Shown: positions 8,924 through 17,428 of the stretch, one piece after another | How positions within the stretch are numbered: the first letter of the stretch is position 1 | How the letters are laid out: each line of letters opens with the position of its first letter | Source of the DNA: Aldehydirespirator sp965116865 | Lineage (GTDB): Bacteria > Actinomycetota > Acidimicrobiia > Acidimicrobiales > Aldehydirespiratoraceae | Direction of reading: 5' to 3' | Length of the DNA stretch: 64,000 nt | Assembly (NCBI GenBank): GCA_965116865.1 | Contig: OZ220727.1 | Location: forward strand, 3,224,001 to 3,288,000 | Notes under the pieces: generated by a model | What the model was told of the DNA's origin: nothing | The model's input: the letters and a program-made list of their open reading frames with translations, nothing else | Databases searched by the model: none | Made by a program: the position numbers and the translations under genes

Positions 8924-9048
8924 ACCCGTCGTCCTGGTGAGCAGCCGGGGCTGCGGGCCTTCGCCCTCGGCCGGCGCAGGGCTGGACACGTCAAGGCTCA
9001 CGGGGACCTTCGCCCGCCGTCGCGCTGGACGTGCGCAGGAAAGAGACA

Positions 9049-9068
9049 GCCCCGGCATGAGCCGGGGC
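9049..9068 (+). terminator. Hairpin downstream of the regulator gene
   Basis: GCCCCGG, loop CATGAG, CCGGGGC forms a seven-pair GC stem 125 bases after the regulator stop. It is not followed by a T run, so intrinsic termination is only possible. Confidence 0.35.
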
Positions 9069-9111
9069 CGTTGGCCCGGGGCTACTCACCCCGGGGGGGT
9101 TGCACAAACGA

Positions 9112-9129
9112 TATCACGCTCATGTGATA
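9112..9129. promoter_or_regulatory. Inverted repeat before the NYN gene
   Basis: TATCAC-GCTCAT-GTGATA is a perfect six-base dyad 25 bases before the GTG start at 9155. Its position fits an operator or promoter element. No binding protein can be assigned. Confidence 0.35.
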
Positions 9130-9154
9130 CAGGGTCAAGTACCGTCGCTGGATT

Positions 9155-9802
9155 GTGAGCGCAGAGCGGCTGGTCGCCTACATCGATGGGTTCAACCTCT
9201 ACTACGGCCTCCGCGATGCGCGTCTGCGCAGCTCGCGATGGCTCGACCTGCACGGCGTGTGCACGTCCCTGCTTAAGCCCTCTCAGCAGCTTGAGTTCGT
9301 TCGCTACTTCACTACTAGGGTCCGAGGTGCCCCCCACGCTGCGCGACGCCAATCGGTGTACATCGACGCGCTGCTCGCACGCGGAGGCATCGAGATCGAC
9401 TTCGGCCACTTCCTCTCAAGCTCCACGGACTGCCGCAACTGCGGAGCTGTCAGGCAGAAGCACGAAGAGAAGCGAACCGACGTGAACATCGCCGTGCGCC
9501 TTCTCGAAGACGCATACGACGATCGCTTCGACACCGCGATGGTGGTCTCCGGGGACAGCGACCTCGTGCCGCCTATCAGGTCTGTGCGGAGCCGTTTCCC
9601 GCACAAGCGAGTTCTCGTAGCCGCACCGCCCGAACGGTGGTCCGCCCAGCTCGGCCAAGCCGCGAACGCAGCGCTGCAGATTTCGGCCCTGACGATCCGG
9701 TCGAATCGGCTGCCCGACCCGGTGGTCACTCCCAGCGGGGTGAGGCTTCGAGCGCCGAGAGGCTGGCTGCCGCGCGAGGGCCGCGGCGGCGCCGCTCGTT
9801 AG
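9155..9802 (+). CDS. NYN domain (PIN-like) ribonuclease family protein
   Basis: This 215-residue protein belongs to the LabA/DUF88 NYN group. It has YIDGFNLYYGLRD at the N-terminus with the first acidic residue, KRTDVNIAVRLLEDAY in the middle, and MVVSGDSDLVPPIRSVRSRF with the further acidic residues. A CRNCGAVRQKHEEK segment may bind metal. NYN proteins are Mg-dependent RNA-cleaving or RNA-binding proteins and often occur in defence islands. The start is GTG at 9155. The neighbours are mobile elements and the truncated regulator. Confidence 0.82.
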   Translation: MSAERLVAYIDGFNLYYGLRDARLRSSRWLDLHGVCTSLLKPSQQLEFVRYFTTRVRGAPHAARRQSVYIDALLARGGIEIDFGHFLSSSTDCRNCGAVRQKHEEKRTDVNIAVRLLEDAYDDRFDTAMVVSGDSDLVPPIRSVRSRFPHKRVLVAAPPERWSAQLGQAANAALQISALTIRSNRLPDPVVTPSGVRLRAPRGWLPREGRGGAAR

Positions 9803-9987
9803 CCCAGATCTTTCAGTAGGCCGTTGTGGGGGCAGCCTTTGGGGCTGGGTCGGGGGTGCGGCGGCGGGTGTGGGGTTGGTGGCGCTGCGGGGGCGTGTTG
9901 GGGCTGTTCGGGTTGCGGGTTCGGGTTGCGGGTTCGGGTTGGTCGGACTGTGTGTGCTGCGGTGTCGGGGTGGCCGCGGACGCGGGT

Positions 9988-10150
9988 TCAGATGAGCAGG
10001 GGGAGGTTGTGGATGCGTTGGTGCGCGGCGAGCAGGTGCGGGGTCCGGGGCCAGTCGTTTGGGAGTTTGCAGGTGCGTCGGCGTCCGGTGTTGACGATGC
10101 GGCCGGCGGTGTGCAGCAGGCAGTAGCGGAGCCGTTTGGGTTCGGCTTTT
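9988..10150 (-). pseudogene. C-terminal remnant of an IS1380-type transposase
   Basis: The last 54 codons of a transposase remain (AKAEPKRLRYCLLHTAGRIV, then LPNDWPRTPHLLAAHQRI and a stop). They resemble the end of IS1380-family transposases. The rest was removed or displaced where the IS1182-like element begins at 10152. CCCAGATCTTTCAG at about 9804-9817 resembles the terminal sequence of such elements. GGTTCGGGTTGCG-type short repeats lie between (9910-9945). Confidence 0.55.
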
Positions 10151-10221
10151 GCTAGGAGACTGTTGAGTAATCCGGGTTGGGGTGCTCGCGATCGTTGTGG
10201 CGGGGTGGGAGAATGGGGGGC

Positions 10222-12267
10222 ATGCAGGGTGTAGAGAAGCCGGATCGGGAACTGTTGGACGCGCTGGGCTTGTGTTCGGGTCTGGTGCGGGAGGGGTCGG
10301 TGTATCGGTTCTTGGCCGAGAACCGGCTGAGGCTGTTCCCTGACGGGATGTTCGCTGATTTGTTCGGTCCTTTGGGCCGACCGTCGCAGCCGGCGTCGGT
10401 TGTGGCGGTTGTGTTGGTGTTGCAGGCGTTGGAGGGGTGCTCTGATCGTGAGGCGGCGGAGCGGCTGCGGTGTGATGTGCGCTGGAAGGCCGCGGCGGGT
10501 CTGGCGGTGGACGATGAGGGGTTCCATTACAGCGTGTTGTCGCTGTGGCGGGCGCGGCTGCGCTCGAGTGGGCGCCCGGAGCGGGTCTTCGACGCGGTGC
10601 GGGAGTTGGCCGCCGCCTGTGGGGCGCTTTCGCGCGGCCGTCGCCGGGCGCTGGACTCCACGGTGCTCGACGACGCGGTCACGACCCAGGACACGGTCAC
10701 GATGATCAGCTCGCAGATCCGGCGGGTGCGCCGCCTCGTCGGGGCTGGCGCCGCGCTGGAGCTGGCCCACGACTACGACGGCCGCGCCAAGCCCGTGTGC
10801 GACTGGTCTGACCCCGCTGAGCGGGCCTGGCTGGTGGACGAGCTGGTCACGGACGCGCTCGCGGTGCTCGACGCGGTAGAGGGACTGGACCTCACAGACG
10901 AGCAGGCCGACGCGGTCGGGCTGCTGGCTGTGGTGGCGGGCCAAGACGTCGAGGCCGACCCCGGGGTGCCGGGCCGCTGGCGCATCGCTCGTCGGGTTGC
11001 GCGGGGCCGGGTGGTCTCCACTGTGGACCCCGAGGCCCGCCACGCGCACAAGACCCGCTCGCAGCGCCGCGACGGCTACAAGGCCCACATCGTCGCTGAG
11101 CCCGACACAGGCACAATCACCGCCGTCGAGCTCACCGCGGCCGACGCCTCCGACGCCAGAGTCGGCGCCCGGCTCCTCAACACCGACCCCACCTGCAGCC
11201 CCGACACCGACGACGACCCAGCCGACACCGACACCGACGACACCGACACCGACGACGACCCAGCCGACACCGACACCGACGACGACGACACCGACGACGA
11301 CCCAGCCGACACCGACGACGACCCAGCCGACACCGACACCGACGACGACCCAGCCGACACCGACGACGACACCGACGACGACCCAGCCGACACCGACACC
11401 GACGACGACCCAGCCGACACCGACGACGACACCGACGACGACCCAGCCGACACCGACACCGACACCGACGACGACCCGGCCGACACCGACGACGACACCG
11501 ACGACGACCCAGCCGACACCGACGACGACCCAGCCGACACCGACACCGACGACGACCCGGCCGACACCGACGACGACACCGACGACGACCCAGCCGACAC
11601 CGACACCGACGACGACCCAGCCGACACCGACGACGACACCGACGACGACCCAGCCGACACCGACACCGACGACGACCCAGCCGGCACCGACGACGACGAC
11701 ACCGACGACGATGGGGGCTGGCTGGTGTTGGCGGACTCCGCGTACGCGTCGGGCGAGGCTCTCGGATCCTTCACTGACGCCGGATGGGACACCGCCGTCA
11801 AGCCCATCGAGCGCCCGCCGCGCATAGCGGGAGGCTTCACCCGAGACGACTTCGCCATCGACACCGGCGCACAGACCGTGACATGCCCCGCCGGGCACAC
11901 CAAAGCGGCCACCTCCGGAGCGGCCCGCTTCGGCAGGCTCTGCGCCGCCTGCCCGCTGCGAACACGCTGCACCACATCACAGCGGGGCCGCAGCGTCACA
12001 GTCGACGCCCACGAAGCCCACCGACAAGCCAACAAGGCCCGCTGGCGACGGGCGCGAACCCGAGCCGCGTACCGCCGGCACCGGCCCATGGCAGAGCGCA
12101 CAATCGCCTGGCTCACCCGCGGCAAAGCCAGACGCGTCCCCTACCGCGGCGTCGCCGCCAACAACCTGTGGCTCACCCACAGAGCCGCCGCCGTCAACCT
12201 CGTACGCCTCGCCAACCTCGGTGCCGCCCACAACGACGCCCGACACGCCCTGCCCGCCGCCGCCTGA
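10222..12267 (+). CDS. IS1182-family DDE transposase with long Asp-rich repeat insert
   Basis: About 681 residues from the ATG at 10222. It parallels the copy-1 transposase: LFPDGMFADLFGPLG, STVDPEARHAHKTRSQRRDG, LADSAYASGEAL, a CAACPLRTRC cluster and a C-terminal RPMAERTIAWL glutamate region. Between the second and third catalytic blocks lies about 175 residues of Asp-Asp-Pro-Ala-Asp-Thr repeats, more than twice the insert in copy 1. Outside the repeat the two proteins are clearly diverged, so they arrived separately. The extreme acidity of the insert is the main oddity. Confidence 0.85.
   Translation: MQGVEKPDRELLDALGLCSGLVREGSVYRFLAENRLRLFPDGMFADLFGPLGRPSQPASVVAVVLVLQALEGCSDREAAERLRCDVRWKAAAGLAVDDEGFHYSVLSLWRARLRSSGRPERVFDAVRELAAACGALSRGRRRALDSTVLDDAVTTQDTVTMISSQIRRVRRLVGAGAALELAHDYDGRAKPVCDWSDPAERAWLVDELVTDALAVLDAVEGLDLTDEQADAVGLLAVVAGQDVEADPGVPGRWRIARRVARGRVVSTVDPEARHAHKTRSQRRDGYKAHIVAEPDTGTITAVELTAADASDARVGARLLNTDPTCSPDTDDDPADTDTDDTDTDDDPADTDTDDDDTDDDPADTDDDPADTDTDDDPADTDDDTDDDPADTDTDDDPADTDDDTDDDPADTDTDTDDDPADTDDDTDDDPADTDDDPADTDTDDDPADTDDDTDDDPADTDTDDDPADTDDDTDDDPADTDTDDDPAGTDDDDTDDDGGWLVLADSAYASGEALGSFTDAGWDTAVKPIERPPRIAGGFTRDDFAIDTGAQTVTCPAGHTKAATSGAARFGRLCAACPLRTRCTTSQRGRSVTVDAHEAHRQANKARWRRARTRAAYRRHRPMAERTIAWLTRGKARRVPYRGVAANNLWLTHRAAAVNLVRLANLGAAHNDARHALPAAA
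11190..11715 (+). repeat. Intragenic Asp/Pro/Thr satellite
   Basis: About 525 bases of short units (GACGACGACCCAGCC, GACACCGACACC) repeat in register with codons inside the transposase. Opposite-strand Gly-Val and Ser-Val ORFs here are artefacts of the repeat. Confidence 0.9.
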
Positions 12268-12406
12268 CCCCGAACAGCCGCCCCCGGCCAGCCCGACCAC
12301 AACAGCCGCCCCGGCCGACCCGACCCCAACACCACACCAACCCCGCCACACACCCCCAAACGACAGCCAGCAACCCAGTTGCTCAACAGTCTCCTAGATT
12401 TGCGAC

Positions 12407-13069
12407 GTGGATCTCACACCGTCCGTAGCAGAGCTACCCGAGCACGTCCGTCGTGGGCTCGCGAAGTCCTTCATCGAGGACGCCGTCATCGGCCAGTACC
12501 GCCAGTTGGTGCGCTGGCAGCACATCACCGGCCAATCGGCCCAAATCGACTCTGGCTACCTCGGCCAGCACCTCGTGAGTCTGGTGTCGGGCAAAGCAGG
12601 TCGAGGTCGCGGCAGCCGAGGCAAGGGGGCAGATCTCGACGACGGTTCCGAAATCAAGATCGCGAGCACGCTAGGCGGCGTGGACAAGCCGCGTTGGAAC
12701 AACAAGCTGAACACTCCGCAAGCAGTCGCGACCTACCTGGGGAATCCTGCGATCTGCTTCGGACTGTTCGACACATTGGAGAAAAGCGAAGACTTCTCAG
12801 TGCGAGTTCGCGTGTGGATTGTCGAGCCTCCGAACGATGCGGTCTTCTGCGGCGTTGTCACGAAGTGGGCGGGCAAGCAGACCTCCGGTAACTTTCAGCT
12901 CCATCCACCGTGTTGGTCCGCATCCAATGTCGCGACAAACGAGAGCGGCAACATTGAGCTTCCTCTCGCATTCCAGGCGGTACAGCTTGACATCGAGGGT
13001 GTGGACTACCTCGAGGTTGAGCACTGGGACCTGAATCCGGGCACGTGCTCCTTGCGTAGCCGCAACTGA
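12407..13069 (+). CDS. Type II restriction endonuclease, MamI-like
   Basis: This 220-residue protein opens with VAELPEHVRRGLAKSFIEDAV and contains GYLGQHLVSLVSG. A basic GRGRGSRGKGADL segment then leads into DDGSEIKIAS, a PD-(D/E)xK-type active site (D...ExK). This arrangement recalls the MamI restriction family, whose prototype cuts GATNNNNATC. The specificity here is inferred only. It faces a convergent N6-adenine methylase, as in a restriction-modification pair. Its GTG start lies ten bases from the end of an IS1182-like element, so its native promoter is lost or is provided by the element. Confidence 0.65.
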   Translation: MDLTPSVAELPEHVRRGLAKSFIEDAVIGQYRQLVRWQHITGQSAQIDSGYLGQHLVSLVSGKAGRGRGSRGKGADLDDGSEIKIASTLGGVDKPRWNNKLNTPQAVATYLGNPAICFGLFDTLEKSEDFSVRVRVWIVEPPNDAVFCGVVTKWAGKQTSGNFQLHPPCWSASNVATNESGNIELPLAFQAVQLDIEGVDYLEVEHWDLNPGTCSLRSRN

Positions 13070-13133
13070 GAGTTCGGCAGCAGCAGGGCACTCACGCGAG
13101 GCTGGACTAAGCCCGCCACAGAACGGGAGGGCC

Positions 13134-15089
13134 TTAGGGCTCCACCCCTAGCAGACTCACATAGAGGTCGCGTAAGCTCCTTCTCGCGCTCGCAATGTTC
13201 TCAAGGTGATCTCGCGCAGCCTGTCCCGACTGGAAAACCCACGCGTCATCGAATGGCGGAAGCATAAGGGAGAGCACATCTTCGGGATCGATTCGACGAC
13301 GTGAACTCGATGTCCCTCGGCCTAGCGGTGCAACTTGGCGACGGACAAGCGGGTGCTGCAGTAGCACTAGCGCCGCGTAGGGATCAATGTCCGGTCGAAA
13401 CACCCCAAACTCCGCTGAGCACTGGACCCGTCCTCCGCCAAGGGGCACAACCGCCGCTCGGAACTTGCGCGGGTTGAGTAGCGATACGAGTAGCTCTCCG
13501 GGCTCTGCAAGTTGGCCCGGAGTCACTGGCCGATGCGTCTCGGCGCGGTCCCAGTCAACTGCTCCAAGTTCGTCCACATGGAGGACGGAAATGAACGGTA
13601 GTCCGCCGTTAGAGCGGGAGCGACGCTTGCGATGAGCATGGAGAATCGTCCGCGCTTCGAATCCGCCTGCCTCCTTGAGCAAGACACGAGCTGCTTCTGC
13701 ATCCTCGTCAAGGGTTGAGGCATCGAGGCTAGTCAGCTCAGCGATCCGCCTCTTGGCCACCTGCTTGGACGGTTGCCAGGTCGTTGGGTCCGAGATGAAT
13801 CGCCGGAGTTCGGTAGCGATCCCGGGAAGATCATCGCCCTCGGGATCGCGAGCGGGTGATCCTTTGCTCATTACAAACCCAACGTGATCGGCTCGAGCCA
13901 GGAACACATACTTGTTGGGTTCGGCAGCAGCCTTACGGAGGAAGGTCACGCTGGTCTTGGCAGTGGTGCCGGCAGGGGCGAATGTGGTTGGCGGCAGGCT
14001 GATCACCCCCTCCACACCCAGCGCTAGATCAAGCCGCCGTATACCGAGAAGAAGTTCCCGCATCGCGCGACCATCGCCGACACCATCCGGCAGAACGATC
14101 CCCGCGACGCCACCCGGCGCGAGAAGCTCGACACAGCGAGCCACGAATACGAGCGCCGGGTCCACCCGGGGGGACCCCGCCAGCGTCGGGAAAAACGACG
14201 CTGCGCACTCGATTCCCGCAGTGGCGTCGTACTTCTTGTCTCCGAATGGGGGGTTGGTAAGAATCAGGGAGAGCCCATTGCGTCGCTGCGAGACGTGCTG
14301 GTCTGTGATCGAGTCACTCACAACAAAGACCTTGGGTGTGCGGATCCCCGCTGCCATGAGGTTCACGCGCGCCATCGCAACCGATGATGCGGACTGATCC
14401 GCGCCGAATAGAGCACCACCGTCCCTGAGCCAGCGATCATCAAGCCCACGTCGCTGCGCCTCGTGGAGCATGCCGACAAGAAACCGGCCGCTGCCGCAGC
14501 ATGGGTCACCCATTAGAGAGGATCCGTTGGCTTCGGGCCCGGCAGCATCAAGGAGCTCAAACCCGACCGCAACCATCACATCGACGACACCCTCGGGAGT
14601 GAGGTAAGTCCCTAAGCCACCGGCGTGCTCGTATCGGCCGCGGAGGAACACATCGAAAGCAGTGCCGACCGGGTCGTACGCTCCGAGAACTCCTAGCTGG
14701 ATGTCGCCCAAGATGCGCACAGCTTCGGAGAGCACATCTTCTCTCGTGATCCGAAGCGGTTCGTCGAGAGGCCAAACCGGCTGCTGTTCTCCATTCGGCA
14801 ACAAGGCACCCAGCGATGGCAGTCTGTTTGCCACTCGGAAGGCCGCCTTAGCTAGGTGTAAGCCGTCGTCACGGCGAAGCCGTGCACTGTCCAAGACACT
14901 CGCGAGGCTCCCGAAGCCCTCCACGACGACATGCGGTTCGCGTTCGGCCGCGATCCTCAACAGGAGCAACTTCGTGAGCTCCTCGACCGCAGCGTTGGAA
15001 GGACGTATGCCTCCGCGCGTGTAGAGCAGTTGGTGGAGGCCATCAAGTTCTTTGGCCAACTCGACAGACACAGCACTGACCCTCTTCAT
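13134..15089 (-). CDS. N-6 adenine DNA methyltransferase (HsdM-like) with C-terminal recognition region
   Basis: This 651-residue protein starts with an HsdM-type helical region (to about 120). A Rossmann methylase follows: GTYLTPEGVVDVMV, then motif I DPCCGSGRFLVGML, then catalytic motif IV ILTNPPFGDKKYD. GVAGIVLPDGVGDGRAMRELL comes later. Residues 480-651 (LHVDELGAVDWDRAET and onward) resemble a type I S-subunit-like target-recognition half. It would protect adenine at the site cut by the convergent endonuclease. The ATG follows GGGGAG, 20 bases after the small HTH gene, so those two form an operon. Confidence 0.8.
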   Translation of the reverse strand: MKRVSAVSVELAKELDGLHQLLYTRGGIRPSNAAVEELTKLLLLRIAAEREPHVVVEGFGSLASVLDSARLRRDDGLHLAKAAFRVANRLPSLGALLPNGEQQPVWPLDEPLRITREDVLSEAVRILGDIQLGVLGAYDPVGTAFDVFLRGRYEHAGGLGTYLTPEGVVDVMVAVGFELLDAAGPEANGSSLMGDPCCGSGRFLVGMLHEAQRRGLDDRWLRDGGALFGADQSASSVAMARVNLMAAGIRTPKVFVVSDSITDQHVSQRRNGLSLILTNPPFGDKKYDATAGIECAASFFPTLAGSPRVDPALVFVARCVELLAPGGVAGIVLPDGVGDGRAMRELLLGIRRLDLALGVEGVISLPPTTFAPAGTTAKTSVTFLRKAAAEPNKYVFLARADHVGFVMSKGSPARDPEGDDLPGIATELRRFISDPTTWQPSKQVAKRRIAELTSLDASTLDEDAEAARVLLKEAGGFEARTILHAHRKRRSRSNGGLPFISVLHVDELGAVDWDRAETHRPVTPGQLAEPGELLVSLLNPRKFRAAVVPLGGGRVQCSAEFGVFRPDIDPYAALVLLQHPLVRRQVAPLGRGTSSSRRRIDPEDVLSLMLPPFDDAWVFQSGQAARDHLENIASARRSLRDLYVSLLGVEP

Positions 15090-15108
15090 CGAATCTCCCC
15101 TCTAGTTG

Positions 15109-15378
15109 TCATTCGAGGCTGACTTCAATAGACCGTCCATCGTTCCTGCACGGTGTGACATGCGGCTGCTCATCGTCGTCGAGCCGACCCGTTTGGACCG
15201 CCCATCGCCGCACATCCGGCCAGAACCAGACGAGCGTCCGCGAGACGATCGTCACGGGCGGCGGAAACCTGTGGTGGCGTCGACGCCAGTCGTGCATGAC
15301 CTGGAGGCGCTTGACCCCAAGCCTCGAAGCGATCTCGGCTGCACCTACAAGCTCATCGACATCTACGCGACGGCCCAC
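15109..15378 (-). CDS. Small helix-turn-helix protein upstream of the methylase
   Basis: 89 residues with an AlpA/MerR-like DNA-binding segment (LVGAAEIASRLGVKRLQVMH, then FPPPVTIVSRTLVWFWPDVRRW). It sits immediately upstream of, and in the same direction as, the methylase. It could control the restriction-modification genes, or be an excisionase-like leftover. Nothing is recognised in the 195 bases between it and the next gene. Confidence 0.6.
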   Translation of the reverse strand: MGRRVDVDELVGAAEIASRLGVKRLQVMHDWRRRHHRFPPPVTIVSRTLVWFWPDVRRWAVQTGRLDDDEQPHVTPCRNDGRSIEVSLE

Positions 15379-15573
15379 ACCCGCATGCTGTCACACATTG
15401 CGTACACATTGACGCACCCCCCTGCGTACTGGGATACGCACGTGCAAGGAAGATCCAGCGATGTGCCAGCAAACCCGGCACCCGTCGCAGCGTCGGATTG
15501 CGATTCCGCGGTGCTAGCAAGTGTCGAGCTCACGAGGATGACCGCGTCAGGTAGGGCAAGAGTTCCTGAACTG

Positions 15574-15693
15574 CTACTTCTTGCTGCGGCGGGAGACGGT
15601 CTGCTCGTAGGTCGTCTTGGGGCCGCGCGCGACCTGGCGGTTCGAGACGAACCGGCCTGTGACCGCCGACTTGTTGACTGTGCGTCGAGCCAT
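15574..15693 (-). CDS. Small basic conserved-type protein (39 aa)
   Basis: Begins MARRTVNKSAVTGRFV and ends KTTYEQTVSRRSKK. A strong Shine-Dalgarno (GGGAGGTGAG) precedes the ATG at 15693, so I chose this start over longer open frame. I recall similar very small proteins of unknown function in actinobacteria and mobile regions. No function can be given. Confidence 0.55.
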   Translation of the reverse strand: MARRTVNKSAVTGRFVSNRQVARGPKTTYEQTVSRRSKK

Positions 15694-15746
15694 GGGCTTG
15701 CTCACCTCCCTTCGGTCGTTCGTAGTGGTAATCCCGACAGCGGTGC

Positions 15747-16001
15747 TCAGCAGTTGGGAAGACTGTCGAGGTTGTCCGAGCATGCGGCGTTGGGATCGGT
15801 TCGCAAGCACTTGCCGGTCGGGCCGCTCACCACATGCACGCCGGCCTGGCGACCGAAGCGGTCCTGCACGTAGTAGCTGTGTAACCTGAACTCGATGTCC
15901 CTAATCGCTTCTGCCTTGTTGGCCCGACCCCAGTGCCCGCACAGTGCGGTGATGTCGCCGTCGCGGTCCTTGCCGGTCCGGGTGACTCGTCGAGATGCCA
16001 T
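15747..16001 (-). CDS. DUF3892-type small protein
   Basis: 84 residues: RVTRTGKDRDGDITALCG at the start, AIRDIEFRLHSYYVQD in the middle, and GPTGKCLRTDPNAACSDNLD at the end. This matches the DUF3892 pattern, a small family common near mobile and defence genes and of unknown function. CAGGAG precedes the ATG. Confidence 0.7.
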   Translation of the reverse strand: MASRRVTRTGKDRDGDITALCGHWGRANKAEAIRDIEFRLHSYYVQDRFGRQAGVHVVSGPTGKCLRTDPNAACSDNLDSLPNC

Positions 16002-16026
16002 TCTCTGCGCTCCTGATAGTTGTGGA

Positions 16027-16057
16027 CTTGCGCAAGCACCCTACCAGAAGATTGTGA
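16027..16057. promoter_or_regulatory. Paired palindromes upstream of the DUF3892 gene
   Basis: CTTGCGCAAG at 16027-16036 and TTGCGCAA at 16050-16057 are two copies of the same palindrome 22-23 bases apart. They lie between the DUF3892 start (16001) and the ImmA fragment (16074). A dimeric helix-turn-helix repressor site is plausible. Confidence 0.4.
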
Positions 16058-16073
16058 GATTGCGCAAGTACCC

Positions 16074-16489
16074 CTATATCAGGCCGATCTGTGCAGCATC
16101 GTCCTCGTCGATCACGCCGAGGTCCTGCAAACGGATCAGCAGCGTCGTACGGGAGACCTCCCACCGCGCCGCGGTGCCCCTGAAGTCCCCCAGCACCTCC
16201 TCGATGTCCGCACGCCGCACAAGATCCTCGGGCAGCAGCAGGTTGGCCGCGAGCTTGTTGGCATTCATTTCCCGTATTCGAAGAGTCTCCGATAGCCTAG
16301 GGGACTCGCGGTGGTAGCAGTACTGTTCCGCAGGCTGCGAGTCGAGGTCCAGAGAGAGTTGGTCGGGGTTCTCGGCGTCGTATATCCAGTGTGCCAGCTC
16401 GTGGGCAAGCGTGAAGCGCTCGGGTCCCAGCCATTGCTCGAACAGGTTCTGGTGGCGCAAGTTGAGCACGATCCGTCGATCGCTCGGCG
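16074..16489 (-). pseudogene. ImmA/IrrE-family metallopeptidase, N-terminus replaced by a MITE
   Basis: The protein retains the zinc motif in RFTLAHELAHWIYD (HExxH), the third ligand region REMNANKLAANLLLPEDLV, and a C-terminal segment (WEVSRTTLLIRLQDLGVI). The first 13 codons of the open frame come from the adjacent 107-bp element, so the native start and promoter are gone. ImmA proteins cleave XRE-type repressors in mobile elements or act as stress-response antitoxins. No XRE partner remains. The native coding remnant is 16074-16489, and the frame runs on to 16529. Confidence 0.7.
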
Positions 16490-16596
16490 CTAGGAAACTG
16501 TTGAGTAATGCCGATTTCGCGCAGTACACAACCTTCTGACCTGCGGTTTTGTGACAGCGATATCGCGATTTTGGGACATAATCAACACTCTCCTAG
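16490..16596. mobile_element. 107-bp MITE with IS1182-like ends
   Basis: The left end CTAGGAAACTGTTGAGTAAT and the right end ATCAACACTCTCCTAG are near inverted copies. They match the CTAGGAGACTGTTGAGTAA terminus of the IS1182-like element at 10152. Without coding capacity it is a non-autonomous derivative. It separates and truncates an ImmA gene and a ThiF-type gene. Confidence 0.75.
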
Positions 16597-17211
16597 GTCG
16601 ACGTAGCCAGCGGTCACGAGCCGATTGAGGTTGGACTCTTCGACAATGTCGTCGTCAAGGATCAGCAGATCCTCAACGCCCAGGTAGCCGATTGCCAGCG
16701 CGGCCTGGGAGCCTGTCCCGCCGGCGCCCACGATCGCTACGCGCAGCCCGGTGAGCGTGCCCATGCCGTGAGGGCCCAGTACGTCGCTTTGTCGGATGAG
16801 ACGACCGGCAGCCGTGGACTGCGGAGGGTTCAGCATTCGGAACTCGTCGCCGACGCCGGTTACAGACCGGAACTGACCGCGGCGTAACCCGTCATCCGTG
16901 GGTGTCCAGTGCTCGACATGGACTCGACCCTCGGCGTAGACGCCCGCTCCATAAGGACGGTCGGGCAGCATCGCGGTGACATAGCGAGCCATGGGCTCAA
17001 GGCCGGCCTCATCGATCACGGAGAAGCCTGGCGGGCCCAACTCGTGGTTGTGGAACTCGACGCCGGATCCAACCACCGAAATCGTCCTGACTGACGGTGC
17101 CTGCTGCCACTCCCTCGATCGCGGCAGGCGAGCCAGTGCCTCGACCTCGATCCCTGTGATCTTCTCCGCGATCAGCAAGAAGTCGGCGGGGTCGAGGCAC
17201 TCCACGCTCAT
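16582..17211 (-). pseudogene. Chimeric remnant: Fic/Doc-like start joined to a truncated JAB-ThiF (E1-like) protein
   Basis: The first 30 residues (CLDPADFLLIAEKITGIEVE, then ALARLP) look like the start of a Fic/Doc toxin, and an RHH antitoxin-like gene ends one base upstream. After SREWQQAP the sequence changes to a JAB-like piece (FHNHELGPPGFSVIDEAG, with HxH then SxxD). A ThiF/E1 ATP-binding domain follows (LRVAIVGAGGTGSQAALAI, LLILDDDIVEESNLNRLV). It ends abruptly where the 107-bp MITE begins; the last codons and stop lie in the MITE. ThiF proteins adenylate ubiquitin-like C-termini. Both its start and its end are the products of rearrangement. Confidence 0.55.
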
Positions 17212-17212
17212 G

Positions 17213-17428
17213 TCACTGGGCGAGCCTTTCAAGCACAACGCGCTCCTCGTCGAGGATGCGCTGGAGCCGTGCCTGGAAGGCGGGGTCGCGCCGTCGCTTC
17301 TCGATGTGCTCAGCGATGGCGGCACGGATCGCCTCCGAAGTGGACACGCCGTCAACCCGCGCGACCGCGTCGAGTTCGGCGGCCTGCTGGGCGTCTTGGC
17401 GGATGGTAGTGGTGCGGGTGTCTGCCAT
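17213..17428 (-). CDS. Ribbon-helix-helix antitoxin-like protein
   Basis: 71 residues starting MADTRTTTIRQDAQQAAELD, then GVSTSEAIRAAIAEHIEKRR. This is an RHH fold with a C-terminal toxin-contacting helix (LQRILDEERVVLERLAQ). AAGGAGGAGG precedes the chosen ATG at 17428. It lies one base upstream of the Fic/Doc-like start, the usual antitoxin-toxin order, but the toxin body is missing. It may therefore be an orphan antitoxin. Confidence 0.65.
   Translation of the reverse strand: MADTRTTTIRQDAQQAAELDAVARVDGVSTSEAIRAAIAEHIEKRRRDPAFQARLQRILDEERVVLERLAQ

Larger units (their letters stand above)
10152..12397 (+). mobile_element. IS1182-like insertion sequence (copy 2)
   Basis: The ends are CTAGGAGACTGTTGAGTAA at 10152 and its near-complement (GCTCAACAGTCTCCTAG) ending at 12397. 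It encodes one transposase. It landed in an IS1380 remnant on one side and ends ten bases before the restriction enzyme start on the other. The 107-bp element at 16490-16596 shares these ends. Confidence 0.85.

Noticed and set aside
9988..11898. 636-residue minus-strand ORF
   Set aside because: Antisense of the second transposase repeat. Only the last 54 codons (IS1380 remnant) are real coding sequence.
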